From Triatoma infestans (lineage: Eukaryota; Arthropoda; Insecta; Hemiptera; Reduviidae), in NCBI GenBank assembly GCA_011037195.1, contig JAAEAF010003447.1:1-64000 (forward strand): DNA of 64,000 bases. The letters are read 5' to 3'. Positions 45,901 to 55,520 of this stretch are shown piece after piece. The notes beneath the pieces were generated by a model. The model searched no databases and was not told the origin of the DNA. It was given only the letters and a program-made list of their open reading frames with translations. Position 1 is the first letter of the stretch. The number at the start of each line of letters is the position of its first letter. The translations under genes were made by a program, and so were the position numbers.

Positions 45901-46751
45901 TTTCAAGAAAACTGTATGGTTATCTAATCAAAACGGCATCCGCAAATGAAATTGTCAATTCACTAGAAAACTACCTCAGCATATTCCCGTGCCCCAAAAC
46001 GATTCAATTTGACAATGGTACGGAATTTAAAAATGGACTGGTAGAGAATTTCTTAAAATACAATAACATAGAAACTCACTTCACGACCCCTAACCACTCA
46101 GACTCCAACGGACTGATAAACCGAGCACACTCAACCCTCATAGAAATTATGAACATAGTAAATAGACAAAAGAATTGCCCCATGTACAAAACTCTAAGAC
46201 TAGCATTAATAGCGTACAACAACTCTATAAACTCTAACTTGACTATGACACCTAATGAAATTACTTTCGGGATACAGCCCAATACATACGCAGAAGACCT
46301 AATTCTAGAACAACGAGGCAAAGAATATCATGATGACAAGGAGTTAATAGCTCGCGTAATAAAAGAAAAAATTGATAAAGAAAAAGAGACCCGTACAGAC
46401 AAACTAAACAAAACTAGGGAAAAAATCGAAATACCAGAGGGAGAAATATTTATTAGGGATAAGCAATACGGAAAAGCTAAACCCAAATTCAAAAGAGGAA
46501 ATTATTCTAGGGAAACTAAATTAGCTACAGTACAAAGGAAATCTTTTAAAGTACATCCTAATCTATTAAAAAGACCTAGAAAATTTACACAACAAACTCT
46601 TCCTGTTACAGATAAGAACGATGAATCACGCATCCCACATACTAACGGCAATAATACGCATACTGCAACTGCTGACGGCGGGGAATGTAGCCGACACTTT
46701 ACAGATAACAGACCTGAGTCTGGGCCCGGGAATTCTGCCAGTGACGCATAA
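42861..46751 (+). CDS. pol: Pol polyprotein (protease, RT, RNase H, integrase)
   Basis: Made by -1 frameshifting from gag; the start given is where the frame opens. Residues below are counted from 42921. The aspartic protease has its DTGSA active site at 19-23. Reverse transcriptase copies the RNA; its YMDD box is at 436-439. The RNase H domain begins near 575, with catalytic Asp 585 in TDAS. An acidic linker runs from about 700 to 780. The integrase has an HHCC zinc site (H909, H915, C945, C948), then D978 and D1031. The third catalytic residue, expected 35 residues later, is Asn 1067 (codon AAC at 46119-46121) instead of Glu. The frame is otherwise intact at about 1,276 residues and ends inside env. 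Confidence 0.95.
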   Translation, partial: SFFRRWPREPRRPPEYNLNLVDKSLPHFEDRHGRKWLVDTGSAENYINPSVVPTDVTLSNDPFIITTPAGKKKGEQSCTLNIQDTFHVKLDTKFHLFPFSDKYDILLGHKTMQELGVSIDLNKNILSYPQGTIPLKFTLDIPENKLNEIKLEQGVNFIELPIKNKELKNGLINENIKLNDKVTIKEGLYSVKNNKILCEVESKEVMAICPEPMDVDEPQEISLSIPDVVMPNCPEMSDERRLREIKNEIPKLIRTEHMNSEEKDKVIKLIKDYPQIIKREHDKLSCTDLLKHKIRTTDENPVYTRNYRYPEIYRKDVQVEVDKLLENKIIQHSNSPYNSPIWVVPKKPDASGKKKIRMVIDYRKLNNKTIEDKFSLPNIEDLFGKIGRATYFSAIDLASGFHQIEMDPESVPKTAFSTESGHYEFLRMPFGLKNAPPTFQRAVNSLFSRIPNVLVYMDDIIIFSDSLDEHIKHLKTVFDKLRQHNLKIQLDKTEFFKRELLFLGHIISDKGIQPNPAKLDAIAKFPLPKTQKQIKQFLGLTGYYRKMIKNYAKIARPLTLSLRKDKDIVIDDSYIQAVDTLKSLLQNSPILQLPNFNKPFTLTTDASNYAIGAVLSQNIDGKDLPISFASRTLNKQEENYSTIEKELLAIVWACKHFRPYIYGRKFIIQTDHKPLQWLHNLKEPNSKLIRWKLQLADFDFDVKYVQGRTNVVADALSRNPPEEQHLNALETASPNPEEVLTEFLSAPSPENSDDILEDLARALNINAEDDNGNTTAENENINAGDDNESLQTQHSQESSNSQIKVIDDRTRCINVEKFQIILTRGNPETKIPIHRPFNKTRYNWYTRYPYSNDIDEYCLEYLQPNHTYGVLCSPPIEDSLDEQIYDQIFAHLSDIIKDKFPTVKIKRYYTKRLDITDPAEQEETIQNYHVGKTAHRGIHEVYRSLTKRYYWPKMLEQITKVINNCSLCKEVKYERRPIRQVYEITPTPSKPFERLQGDILHYDGKQIFTMIDCFSRKLYGYLIKTASANEIVNSLENYLSIFPCPKTIQFDNGTEFKNGLVENFLKYNNIETHFTTPNHSDSNGLINRAHSTLIEIMNIVNRQKNCPMYKTLRLALIAYNNSINSNLTMTPNEITFGIQPNTYAEDLILEQRGKEYHDDKELIARVIKEKIDKEKETRTDKLNKTREKIEIPEGEIFIRDKQYGKAKPKFKRGNYSRETKLATVQRKSFKVHPNLLKRPRKFTQQTLPVTDKNDESRIPHTNGNNTHTATADGGECSRHFTDNRPESGPGNSASDA
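42864..42870 (+). promoter_or_regulatory. Gag-pol -1 ribosomal frameshift site
   Basis: T TTT TTA in the gag frame (CAT TTT TTA), a canonical X XXY YYZ heptamer and the same heptamer lentiviruses use. Four bases downstream, TTGGC (42875-42879) and GCCAA (42887-42891) can form a 5-bp stem with a 7-base loop. The pol frame is open from 42861, just after a TGA at 42858-42860, so the heptamer lies exactly in the overlap. Confidence 0.85.
46610..46611 (+). promoter_or_regulatory. Candidate splice acceptor for env mRNA
   Basis: AAACTCTTCCTGTTACAG ends at 46611, a pyrimidine-rich acceptor 9 bases before the env start codon. Errantivirus env is known to be made from a spliced RNA. Confidence 0.6.
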
Positions 46752-48204
46752 TCCAGTTTACGTAATAGATAAATATTATACTTTTATACACGTTACTGAC
46801 GTACAACTAATAGATATGGAATTAGATAAAATTTATCACATTATTGGCACTACCTATCAGCACAACCGGACAGCACAGATAAAATCACTCTTTAAATATT
46901 ATCACTATCTTCGTAACAAACTAGACCATTTGACAGTTAATAAATCTCGGCCTAAACGCGGACTAATTAACGGCCTAGGTAAGGCCATATCCTGGCTAAC
47001 CGGAAACATGGACAGTGACGACAAGGAAAGGTACGACAAAATTATAAACACGATCGAACGTAACAGTTTTCACCTCCAAAACAACCTAAAAAACCAGATG
47101 GCAATAAACAAAAAAGTAATCGAAGAATTCAATCACGACATACAAATTATACGGACTAACAATGACAAAATGACTACCTTCTTCTCCAACCCTATAATCA
47201 GCCAAGTTGAACTAAATCAACAATTCAATTCGATTCTCTTTAACTTGATCCTTCTTGCCAACAAGATTGACGACGTGGAAAACTCTCTAGAATTCTGTAG
47301 GTTAAACAGCATACATTCTAGTATTTTCTCTCTTAAAGATCTCGAGTCATTACAAAAGTCCCACAATATCACGTTCATAACAGCAGACATCGAGGCACTC
47401 TGGCAGTTAAGCAGGGTACACTGCTCAATAAAAACCTGGAGCATCTACTACTTCATTAGCGTTCCCCTAAAAACCTCCTCCTTCGAAATGTACTTCCTCT
47501 TATCCTACCCTGTACAAAAAGACAACCACCTTATGACAATTCATGTCCATCCTCCTTTGATCCTACGCCTCCAAGATGAGTTATTTACAGCCACCTGTGA
47601 AGACATCAACGGTGATATATATTGCCGCAACAAGACCATCATCCAGGACGACTGTATTCGCCAGATCATATCCAACATCAACCTCTCAGCATGCAAGACA
47701 ATATACACGTCAAGCGCGCCGTTCATTAAGTATATCAACCTCATAGACCACTTCCTAACTTTCAGAACCAACAGAATAGTAATAAACAAGGACCGCCACA
47801 ACGACACCATGTTCTTAACTAATACTAGCCTAATAAAACTAAACCAAGGTGAGACTCTACTGGACAGCAAAGCAATACCAATATACAAAGACTCAAGGAG
47901 CGTCACAATCACTGCACAAGTATTCTCACACACCAACAGAAATATATCCTTCGAAGACCTCCACAGGATCAATTTACAGATGGAACCACTGGAGCTGCTA
48001 GAGGACGTACCCAGTGGCACGACACACCTCTATTACCTTATCATCCTCCCAGTACTCCTACTACTGTCTCTCCTCCTGTATGTTTTCTATGTCCTCAGAA
48101 AGAAGGCTAAACCAGGATCGACAGAAGGAGACCAGCTAAGACCTACACCACTACAAATCTACCCTGGACTTCCATGCCAGTTGTCGCAGGAGCTCCAAAC
48201 TTAA
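46621..48204 (+). CDS. env: Env glycoprotein, baculovirus-F-like fusion type
   Basis: A 527-residue envelope protein overlapping the end of pol by 131 bases in another frame. A hydrophobic N-terminus (about residues 1-22) fits a signal peptide. A furin-type site RPKR at 110-113 is followed by a Gly-rich hydrophobic stretch starting GLINGLGK, the likely fusion peptide. Next come helical heptad-like segments (about 135-210), several Cys and N-glycosylation sites (for example NIT, NKT, NLS, NTS, NIS), and one membrane span at about 470-495 ending in a short cytoplasmic tail with RKK. The layout matches errantivirus Env proteins related to baculovirus F. No interruption is seen; whether it is expressed is unknown. 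Confidence 0.92.
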   Translation: MNHASHILTAIIRILQLLTAGNVADTLQITDLSLGPGILPVTHNPVYVIDKYYTFIHVTDVQLIDMELDKIYHIIGTTYQHNRTAQIKSLFKYYHYLRNKLDHLTVNKSRPKRGLINGLGKAISWLTGNMDSDDKERYDKIINTIERNSFHLQNNLKNQMAINKKVIEEFNHDIQIIRTNNDKMTTFFSNPIISQVELNQQFNSILFNLILLANKIDDVENSLEFCRLNSIHSSIFSLKDLESLQKSHNITFITADIEALWQLSRVHCSIKTWSIYYFISVPLKTSSFEMYFLLSYPVQKDNHLMTIHVHPPLILRLQDELFTATCEDINGDIYCRNKTIIQDDCIRQIISNINLSACKTIYTSSAPFIKYINLIDHFLTFRTNRIVINKDRHNDTMFLTNTSLIKLNQGETLLDSKAIPIYKDSRSVTITAQVFSHTNRNISFEDLHRINLQMEPLELLEDVPSGTTHLYYLIILPVLLLLSLLLYVFYVLRKKAKPGSTEGDQLRPTPLQIYPGLPCQLSQELQT

Positions 48205-48213
48205 GGAGGGAGG
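48203..48213 (+). other. Polypurine tract
   Basis: AAGGAGGGAGG directly before the 3' LTR, the expected primer for plus-strand DNA synthesis. It overlaps the last bases of the env stop codon. Confidence 0.85.
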
Positions 48214-48359
48214 AGTTATGACACATCTCTCGGAAAAGTACCAGTGCCGAGTCAGCAAAGGCTGCTTTCATATAAATACAGCCACCGACCAGCAGGCAGG
48301 CAGTTCTCAATTCACCACCAGACAGTTCACATCCAATTTCATATATAAGCAATTGTGCA

Positions 48360-48395
<36 letters not shown>

Positions 48396-48453
48396 GTAAT
48401 TTCTAATAAAACTCTTTTTTAAAAAGGCTAGTCCGGGCTCTTGTAACATAACT
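48214..48453 (+). repeat. 3' LTR
   Basis: 240 bp, identical to the 5' LTR except C at 48438. TATA-like box at 48271-48278, AATAAA at 48405-48410. Confidence 0.95.
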
Positions 48454-48850
48454 TCGATCAGGCGTAAGTGTGAATTTGCATAATGTGTTCATGAGTGTTA
48501 TTTGGAATTTTCAAACGAACATAACGATTTTTTTTAAATTTGAAATGGTAATTACATAATTATATTCCAGTCACTTTTATTTAAAACTTCTTTTTTTTTT
48601 TAAAGAAAAAAATTGATTTCAGGTTTCTTCTGGGAAGCCTGTGAATTTAAATGCCGTTAAGATGCTTTGTTAAGGGTTTGAGACAGATGGCGCTGGCTGG
48701 TAAAACAATTATAATCCCCACCACCTAACATAATGTAATGCAAGTCCAACTATATTTCTAGTAAAGAGTGTAACTTTAAAGAAAATTTGCCCATTACACT
48801 TGCAGTAAGAGAAAGATGTGTGATTGGTTCACACCAGATTTCATTGGTAT
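48454..48850 (+). repeat. GDR copy, right part, after the errantivirus
   Basis: Begins with the second TCGA (48454-48457) and continues GDR: 'CGATTTTTTTTAAATTTGAAATGG', 'CACTTTTATTTAAAAC', 'GAGACAGATGGCGCTGGCTGG', and ends 'GCAGTAAGAGAAAG', then 'GGTTCACACCAGATTTC' near 48826-48842. Confidence 0.8.
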
Positions 48851-49056
48851 TTATCCAAGATTTTGGGGAGAAACCTAATGAATCGCGGTGAGTATTGAAT
48901 TCTAGCACTTTTGGCGGGGCGGGATTTTCCATTTGTCATTGGGTTTCTTCGCCTTATAGTCACAAATTCTTTATCAAGAGTATGCTTCCTCCACAGTTCC
49001 AGATCTGCTTTAAGGTCTAATCCATGGCCAGCCAGGCTCTCCTTAAACTCCTCCAT
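48844..49056 (-). other. Unidentified open frame, coding-like, 71 codons
   Basis: The minus strand reads a charged, ordinary-looking protein segment (start MEEFKESLAGHGLDLK) after an in-frame stop. It has more balanced codon third positions than the surroundings. No family recognised; it may be a transposon ORF fragment or a stray exon. The last codons run into the end of the GDR copy. Confidence 0.25.
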
Positions 49057-49059
49057 TTT

Positions 49060-49980
49060 CTGGTTCTTAATGGTCTACCACTTTCTCACTTGCCTTCAAC
49101 GGGCCCCATTCCAGAACAGACATATCATATTAATCTCTTACCCTCAGCGACCTTAAAAAGTTTCTTTTCCACCTTCATTATTTTTCTTATATATATATAA
49201 TTATATAATATATATAATTTTTAACATGTTTCTATCTTGATTTTCCTGTAACCTTCTCCAGAAATCCATTTTTGTGGAAAGATAGTGCTTCCTTGAGGCG
49301 GCGATCATTGAGTGTCCATGTTTTGTTTCAGTTCCTTACAGAGTTACACTTTCGAAAACTGTCTTGTAAATTACTATTTTTTGTAACGGCCAGGATCATT
49401 ATGCTCCAAACAAGGGATCCTAGAGCATATCATAATAATAAAACAAAAAACAGCAACCGTTCTAAACCATGATTGTGCGAGATAAATTATAAAACGCACA
49501 ATTTAATATTGACCCAGTTTTTTGATGATTTGTGTGAATTATAACGGCCGAGCTACGTTTTGTATGTTTTGAGAAGAAGCAGACCACTTGAGTGGTATTT
49601 TTTTCTGCACCATTAGTTCTGCTGGTGTGCGTGCGTGCGGATGTACGTATATTTTGTTTTTTTTTTCTAGACGCTAGATAGATATGTGTGAAAGCTACTG
49701 GTGATGTCATCAATACACCAGCCATTATAGGCGGAAAGCGCGACGACTATTTTGACATGATCTCGCCTAGCCAGCTGATTTATATTGTGACACACCACTT
49801 GGTCCGGAGCTATCCGCCCGAGCCGCCAGAGAGTGAGAGAGAGTGATTGAGAGACTGACTGGCTGGTTGGTGGAAATGATATGTGCAGTACATTGGCTTC
49901 TATATCGGCGTATTGTTTTACGTTATGTGGTTCCAGTGATGGGGCGAGCAGGGAGAAACACAACAAACACACGCATCCAA
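49060..49980. other. Unidentified, moderately GC-rich stretch
   Basis: Includes AT-rich palindromic sequence near 49190-49220 and a less AT-rich patch at 49690-49950. No gene, domain or repeat partner was recognised. Confidence 0.3.
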
Positions 49981-49984
49981 CATA

Positions 49985-50960
49985 CACACATTTTGTTTTT
50001 ACTTATATATTTACTACACAACACTAGCTGCTACTGTGGTCACTGTATACACAGACATACGTACTCATATGCCAGCTACATATATCTGTATATATGTGTA
50101 TGTATATATACAGTACATACATAAACAAAATAAAACAAAAAAAACAAAAAAAAAACAAGGTATAACCGGCTACCATCCCTATCATCATCCCTACTGTACC
50201 CATCCATAGATCACTCAGTTTTGTGAACAACAATTAACAAGTGGCAAATTACGTCACCAGTGCTCTTGATATTTGATTGGTTCTTTTCAAAAAACACCTA
50301 CACCCAATACATCAAGCAAACACTTTTCTTGTGCTATTTATTTTGACCAATATTCAATGTTTTTGTTTGTATATTTGTGTTTGTCTGTTTGTTTGTTTGT
50401 TTGTTCTTTGTATTTTTTTGTTTTGTTTTATTTGAATTTTGTTTTGATAAGGTTAAAAATAAATAAATAAATAAATCTATATAAATATTATTGAACCTGA
50501 TGTCTTTCTATCTTAAATAGGATGAAACTGAAACGTTGAATGAATGAAATTCAGCACGAATTTTCCACTTACTTATATATTTACGACACAACACTAGCTC
50601 TACTGTGGTCACTGTGTGCACAACATACGTACTCATATGCCAGCTTCATATATCTGTATATATGTGTATGTATAGATACAGTGTACCTGTATATATACAT
50701 ATACTTTTTTTATTTTGTTTATGTATGTACTGTATATATATATACATACACATATATATACAGTTATATGTAGCTGGCATATGATATACATACACATATA
50801 TACAGATATATGTAGCTGGCATATGAGTACGTACGTATGTCTGTGTATACAGTGATACGTATGTATACAGTGTATGTATATAAATATTATTGAACCTGAG
50901 TCTTTCTATCTTAAATAGGATGAAACTGAAACGTTGAATGAATGAAATTCAGCAATACAG
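49985..50960. repeat. Cluster of direct and inverted repeats
   Basis: A block of about 125 bp at 50001-50126 ('ACTTATATATTTACTACACA' ... 'ACTCATATGCCAGC') recurs directly at 50571-50690 and inverted at about 50719-50860. A second block at 50481-50555 ('ATTATTGAACCTGA' ... 'AATGAAATTCAGCA') recurs at 50880-50953. (TGTT)n and (AAAT)n tracts lie at about 50385-50405 and 50459-50475. Confidence 0.75.
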
Positions 50961-50984
50961 ATTTTCGGAAAAAAAAATGTTCAT

Positions 50985-51400
50985 ACAAAAATAATCTCTA
51001 AGAGAAAATTCTAAAAAAATCAAAATTAAATTTGTAATTCAAGTAATGCAAATTAATATTATATAGGTGACAGAACCATACATCGTACTGTATTAGTGCT
51101 TTAAAGAAAAGCTCTTGGGCTGCCCCAGGACCTGCCAAAAACTCAATTTTCCCAAGTAAAAGTTTCAAATAAAAGTTATAGGTTTTATTTATGTAAATTG
51201 AATAAAAAGTTTATAGAAAATTGTTGAACCTATTTCAGAGAAAATCGCGTAAAACTGATATAAAAACATTCAGTAGAATCGCACTTCCGAATGATGGATG
51301 TTTGCCTAAATCCTTCCTGGCAAATGCGTGTAGTTTTTGAGATATTTTGTTTAAAACACACACACACACACACACAGATCACAAATACAGATCCCAAATT
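50985..51400 (-). repeat. GDR dispersed repeat, reverse, joined to a forward piece
   Basis: Has 'TGCAAATTAATATTATATAGG', 'TTTCAAATAAAAGTTATAGG', 'GAATCGCACTTCCGAATGATGG' and a (CA)n tract at 51355-51378. Confidence 0.7.
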
Positions 51401-51730
51401 TAAAGAAAGTCCGGTAACCGGAAGTGCGAGTTTACAGAACAGGTGTGTTTTGGGAATTTTCTCGAAAACGGTTACAAGGATTTTCTTTAAACTTGGAATG
51501 CTTGCTGGAGAGATAGAAACGGAAATGTAAATTTTTACACACTTCGTTGATTCTGACATGAAGCGCTCCACATAAGGCCGCTCAGGTATACAAGTAACAT
51601 CCCTTCCTTAATTTTCATGACCAGCCCAACTGAACATTGTAACGTTGGAATTTTTAAAAATTTCTTGATTAAATTATATTAAGTAGGGTTAGTGAAAATG
51701 GTGTGAGAGTTTCACACCAGATTTTATTTG
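51401..51730 (+). repeat. GDR dispersed repeat, forward piece
   Basis: Has 'GTCCGGTAACCGGAAGTGCG' near 51409, 'GATTTTCTTTAAACTTGG', and the end 'GGTGTGAGAGTTTCACACCAGATTTT' near 51700. Confidence 0.7.
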
Positions 51731-52570
51731 TTTTGGAAATAATTAGCTGAATCAAATTACTGAATAATGTAGAAGGAAGTTCATCCTCGAATGACACTTT
51801 CTACTGAAAATAATATAACTAAACAATCTACATGGAAGTTCTCAAAAGGATGAGAAGGTTCATTTAACACATATCATATGTTACAATACTAAAACAATTA
51901 TATACATATATAATGTATGTATGTATGTATGGATGTATGAATGTGTGTATAGTTCTACAATACAATAGTAACAATAATAATATGCAGCCAGTGTTTCCTA
52001 GATCATTAGGAGTATTACGTGACATTTATAACTGATGAAAGTAACTACTGTGTTTCTGGCTATGGGAACCGTCTAATCACACAGGAGGAGCAAGAAAGTC
52101 CAGGTAACTAACTGAACCAGAGCAACAAAGTACTGTTGTTGTGGATTCCAAAGGGAGATGGCGGAATAGCAGCACGTTTATTGTTAACTTTGTGCGAACA
52201 TAGAGCATTGTGGAAGGTGACGTCTCATGTGGTACGGGCGACAACTTCAAGCGTCGTTTTTTAGCAGTTAGCTATTTTAGGGGCGTTAGGGGTACTGAAA
52301 ATCCCATGGGTCTGAAAACTGACCCAATTGAAGTCTGATAATTTCGACTACAATAATTGCCATTAAACAAATTTTAAGATATATTCTTATTGACATTATT
52401 ATAAAATGAAAATGGAAAATTAAATTGTTCTGCGCCATGGAAGTCCCCTAGGAATAATTGCCAATATAAAGGCCTTGTCTGGCTGATGAAAAAACAAATA
52501 CAATATCTAATGAAATGTAAAAAAAAAATAATAATGAATCCATATTTGATAAACATAATGTACAAAATAA
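51731..52570. other. Spacer
   Basis: AT-rich with a less AT-rich patch at 52040-52300. No domain or element end seen. Confidence 0.35.
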
Positions 52571-52574
52571 ATAA

Positions 52575-53270
52575 AATAATTCATTCATTTATTCATTCAT
52601 TCCATGGCTCTACGATCCACGCAAGACCTTGGCCTATTCACAGTAATAATTTTCCACTTTTCTCGATACTTCACCACTGCTCGTTCCTAAACGACGGAGG
52701 TCATCCTCTTCATCCTGCAGCCATCTTAGTCTAGACCTCACTCGGGGTCTTTTCCTACCAGGGTGCTCCCTCATACAATATTTGTGGAATCCAAGTCTCC
52801 TGCATCCGATGGAGGCGTCCCAACCAGCGCAATCTACCCATTTTTACGGCTGCTACCAGATCTTCTTCCTTATAAAGTTCTTTGAATTCTCTATTTTTCT
52901 TTATCCGTTGCACGTCGCTCTCCACAGTCGGACTGAAGATCGCATGCAGAATCTTCCTCTCCCAGAAGTTCTAACGGAGTTTATTAGCTTCTATCAGTGT
53001 CCAAGTTTCGGTACCGTACAATACAATTGGTCTTATAACTGTTCTGTATATGGCAATTTTTGCTTTTCCCCGTCAATCAAAATGCTCCATAGCATCTGTT
53101 CCCAGCCTGTGTTTGATATCCGTTACAACCCTATCTGACAGGATAGATTCCAGATATTCGAGCATCCCTTCAATGCAGCTTCCCTCACTCAAATCTCCCA
53201 TCTTCTTCTTCGAAAGGAGGTTATCATGTACTTTGCTTTATCTGGAGAGCAGATGGGGCTCTTCAGCTGT
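52575..53270 (-). pseudogene. RTE-type LINE ORF2 C-terminal relic with (ATGA)n-like tail
   Basis: On the minus strand the segment reads 'IVLYGTETWTLIEANKL', then 'FWERKILHAIF', then 'LYKEEDLVAAVKMGRLRWLG', then 'HRMQETWIP', in changing frames. This is the conserved C-terminal end of endonuclease-reverse transcriptases widely found in insects. Its low-coordinate end is a GAATGAATGAATAAATGAATG-like tail at about 52580-52602, consistent with RTE elements. Several frameshifts and stops; the 5' part is missing. Confidence 0.75.
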
Positions 53271-53329
53271 AGCATTTAAAGTTTTAAATCACACATTCTA
53301 TCGACCGCATAATGTATAAAAAATTTGAA

Positions 53330-54640
53330 AAATGGTAGTCTATGTTTATATACAAACTTCATGAACACTGGATGATGGAGAAAACTTTGAAATATTTTGA
53401 GGAAAAGAAGCCCGTTATGATCGATTAAAATTTCAGAGATGTAATTCAGGTGAAAATTCAATTTTTGAATATCTGAAACAATAGCCTATTCTATCTATCT
53501 CACTCTCTTAGAGTTGTAAAAGAAAGTAAATAATAATCCCTCCAACAACCTTGGTTGATATCAAGAAATAAAAAGGAAGGTTTGACAGAGAAAGCAAACA
53601 TCCTACAGGAGGTTTTTCTTTTATTTTTATTATTTTTACATAAAGGAGATCAGATAAGGGGAATAAGAAGATCTAGCTAGTGGTTTGGAGAGAAGATACA
53701 ACGGAAAATGGAAAATATAGAGGCAATTTTCCCCACAAGTAGGATTGGATTTCTACATTCCCAGCCAGTGGAAGGGCCTCCCTTAGAGGATCTATGCGGG
53801 GTAGGGGTTTGCAAAGTTCCACTACCACCACCACCACTGTCAGTTGACAACGTTCCTTCACTAACACGGAGACATTCAAATCCTAAAAAATCATGCCAAT
53901 TATTTACGGTTTATATTCAACTAATTTTGGCATCTTGTTTTTACTAATCTTTTTCATTCTTTCTTAAATATGTACATTATTTGCTGCTATGATTGGTTGA
54001 AAATTGGCAGCCTACTTAAAATCGGATGATGGAGAAAATTTCAAATTTCCCAAGGGAAAGAAGCCCGCTATGATCGATAAAAATTTCAAAATCCGGGAGC
54101 TAGGCCTCGAGCTACCGGACGGGGACGCAGGTGGCGGATAGCGAACGTCAATAAGGAGTTTGCTCCAAATAAGCGTTTCCGAAACATGAGGCAGCAGTGG
54201 AACAGGGCGCGGGAAGTTTCCTTGCGGCGGGAGAATCACAATAAATATCACAGGAACCTGAAAACTACATTACCCCAGTTCTCCAGGGGTTTTTTTAGAG
54301 GTTGCACGGTGGGCCAGCTCCCCGCCTACGGAAAACATTCAACTCCTAAAGAAGGTAAAAAAAAAAAAAAATTGGCTATGATTAGCGGATGATGAAGTCG
54401 GCGCATCATTTCTCGGCTTGGGTGGGGATATCTATAAAGGACATGACAGGATACCAAGGAAAGGAGGTGGAAAGTGGGAGACCGGAGGGGCTTTACTCCG
54501 GCCCGTCATTTCCCCGTTCGACACCTCCCAAGGGAGGTGCCCGGACCACACCGCGTGGACAGAGGCGCACAAGGCACTCTGACCTATCCCCCTTGTGGTC
54601 CAAGATAAGGATGCTGAGAATGAAAGTGTAGGAAGCGGTC
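53330..54640. other. Unidentified repeat-bearing, partly GC-rich region
   Basis: A block at about 53370-53440 (GGATGATGGAGAAAACTTTG ... AGAAGCCCGTTATGATCGAT) recurs at 54026-54080, and 'CATTCAAATCCTAAA' (53872) resembles 'CATTCAACTCCTAAA' (54336), so a unit of several hundred bases is partly duplicated. Within 54100-54640 the plus strand reads basic, Arg- and Asn-rich frames (54186-54392, 54389-54631) with no recognised domain. This may be part of an uncharacterised element. Confidence 0.35.
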
Positions 54641-54869
54641 ATATCGAATGGACTTCATGTACCAATTAGTCACAAGAGAGCATCATTAGAACAGATAATG
54701 GTCATATCAAGAAAACTGATTTCTTTATCATTTCCAATTCATAAGTAAACTGAAGTCTCGGATGGAAGGAATTGAAGATATTAAGGATTGTGGAAATCTG
54801 TTAGAACAGCAGTTAGACAATCGTCAACATATTTTAAGAAAAAAGGGTTAAAACGATTGCAAAGTTGAA

Positions 54870-55520
54870 AAGTACAACGACACGACTACCGCCCTCACAA
54901 GACATTGTATTGAACTTAACCACAACTTTGACTATGACAACCCTACAATTCTTGCGACCAACACCAACAGGAAAAAAGAAATATTTTAGAAATGATAAAC
55001 ATTAAAAAACACGTAACTTCAATCAATTATAGGACGGACACAAACAACTTATCCATCATCTACAATAGTATCCTAAACCCCCGCCCTGGAAATTCCCATC
55101 CTTCATAAGACTTGTTTTTTCCCTTCCGTCCCCCACTCCCTAATACTACCTTTTAATAACCTCCTATCTAACACATACCATCATTTCTGATGCTGTAGCT
55201 CATATAATTAGCAACTCTCTCTGCCATATCAAGTTTTTTTATTAGTGCATATTTGGTGTTTAGTTTGTATTATGGGAATTATATCTAACACCGATTAACT
55301 TTTTTTTTTTTAATTTTGTAAGTAATTTAAATTTTTTTTTTGTCTTCTGGTATTTAATAATTATCCTAACATATTTCTTTATTATTATCTATTTTAAGAT
55401 CATCATTATTATTATTATTACTCCTCTTTGTTTGATTGTTGTACAGATCCCTAAAGAAGACAATAAATTTGTCGAAACATTGGAAAGATTTTTAAAAAAG
55501 TTTACATTTTATTGACCGCT
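54870..55520 (+). pseudogene. Penelope-like element remnant (GIY-YIG end plus tail)
   Basis: From about 54876 the plus strand reads 'NDTTALTRHCIELNHNFDYD', then '.NPTILATNTNRKK', a frame break near 54985, then 'EMINIKKHVTSINYRTDTNN'. This is the C-terminal part of the GIY-YIG region of Penelope-like polyproteins. It parallels the copy at 6697-7474. The untranslated tail ends with the same 'TTGTACAGATCC' plus hairpin plus 'GAAACATTGG' block (55437-55484) as the other copy. The 5' portion, with the reverse transcriptase, is absent. Confidence 0.75.

Larger units (their letters stand above)
41291..48453 (+). mobile_element. Full-length errantivirus (gypsy-group LTR retrotransposon with env)
   Basis: A complete 7,163-bp provirus: 240-bp LTRs, primer-binding site, leader, gag, pol (protease, reverse transcriptase, RNase H, integrase), env and polypurine tract. 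Env is of the furin-cleaved baculovirus-F-like type found in errantiviruses. The LTRs differ at one position (T at 41515, C at 48438), so insertion was recent. Gag and pol overlap in a -1 relation. All three frames are uninterrupted, but the integrase lacks its catalytic Glu (see pol), so autonomous movement of this copy is doubtful. The host insertion site is a GDR repeat. Confidence 0.95.

Noticed and set aside
50484..50555. CTGATG ... GAAAC look-alike of the hammerhead motif (also at 50895)
   Set aside because: The core reads CUGAUGU, no convincing stem II, and no link to PLE sequence.
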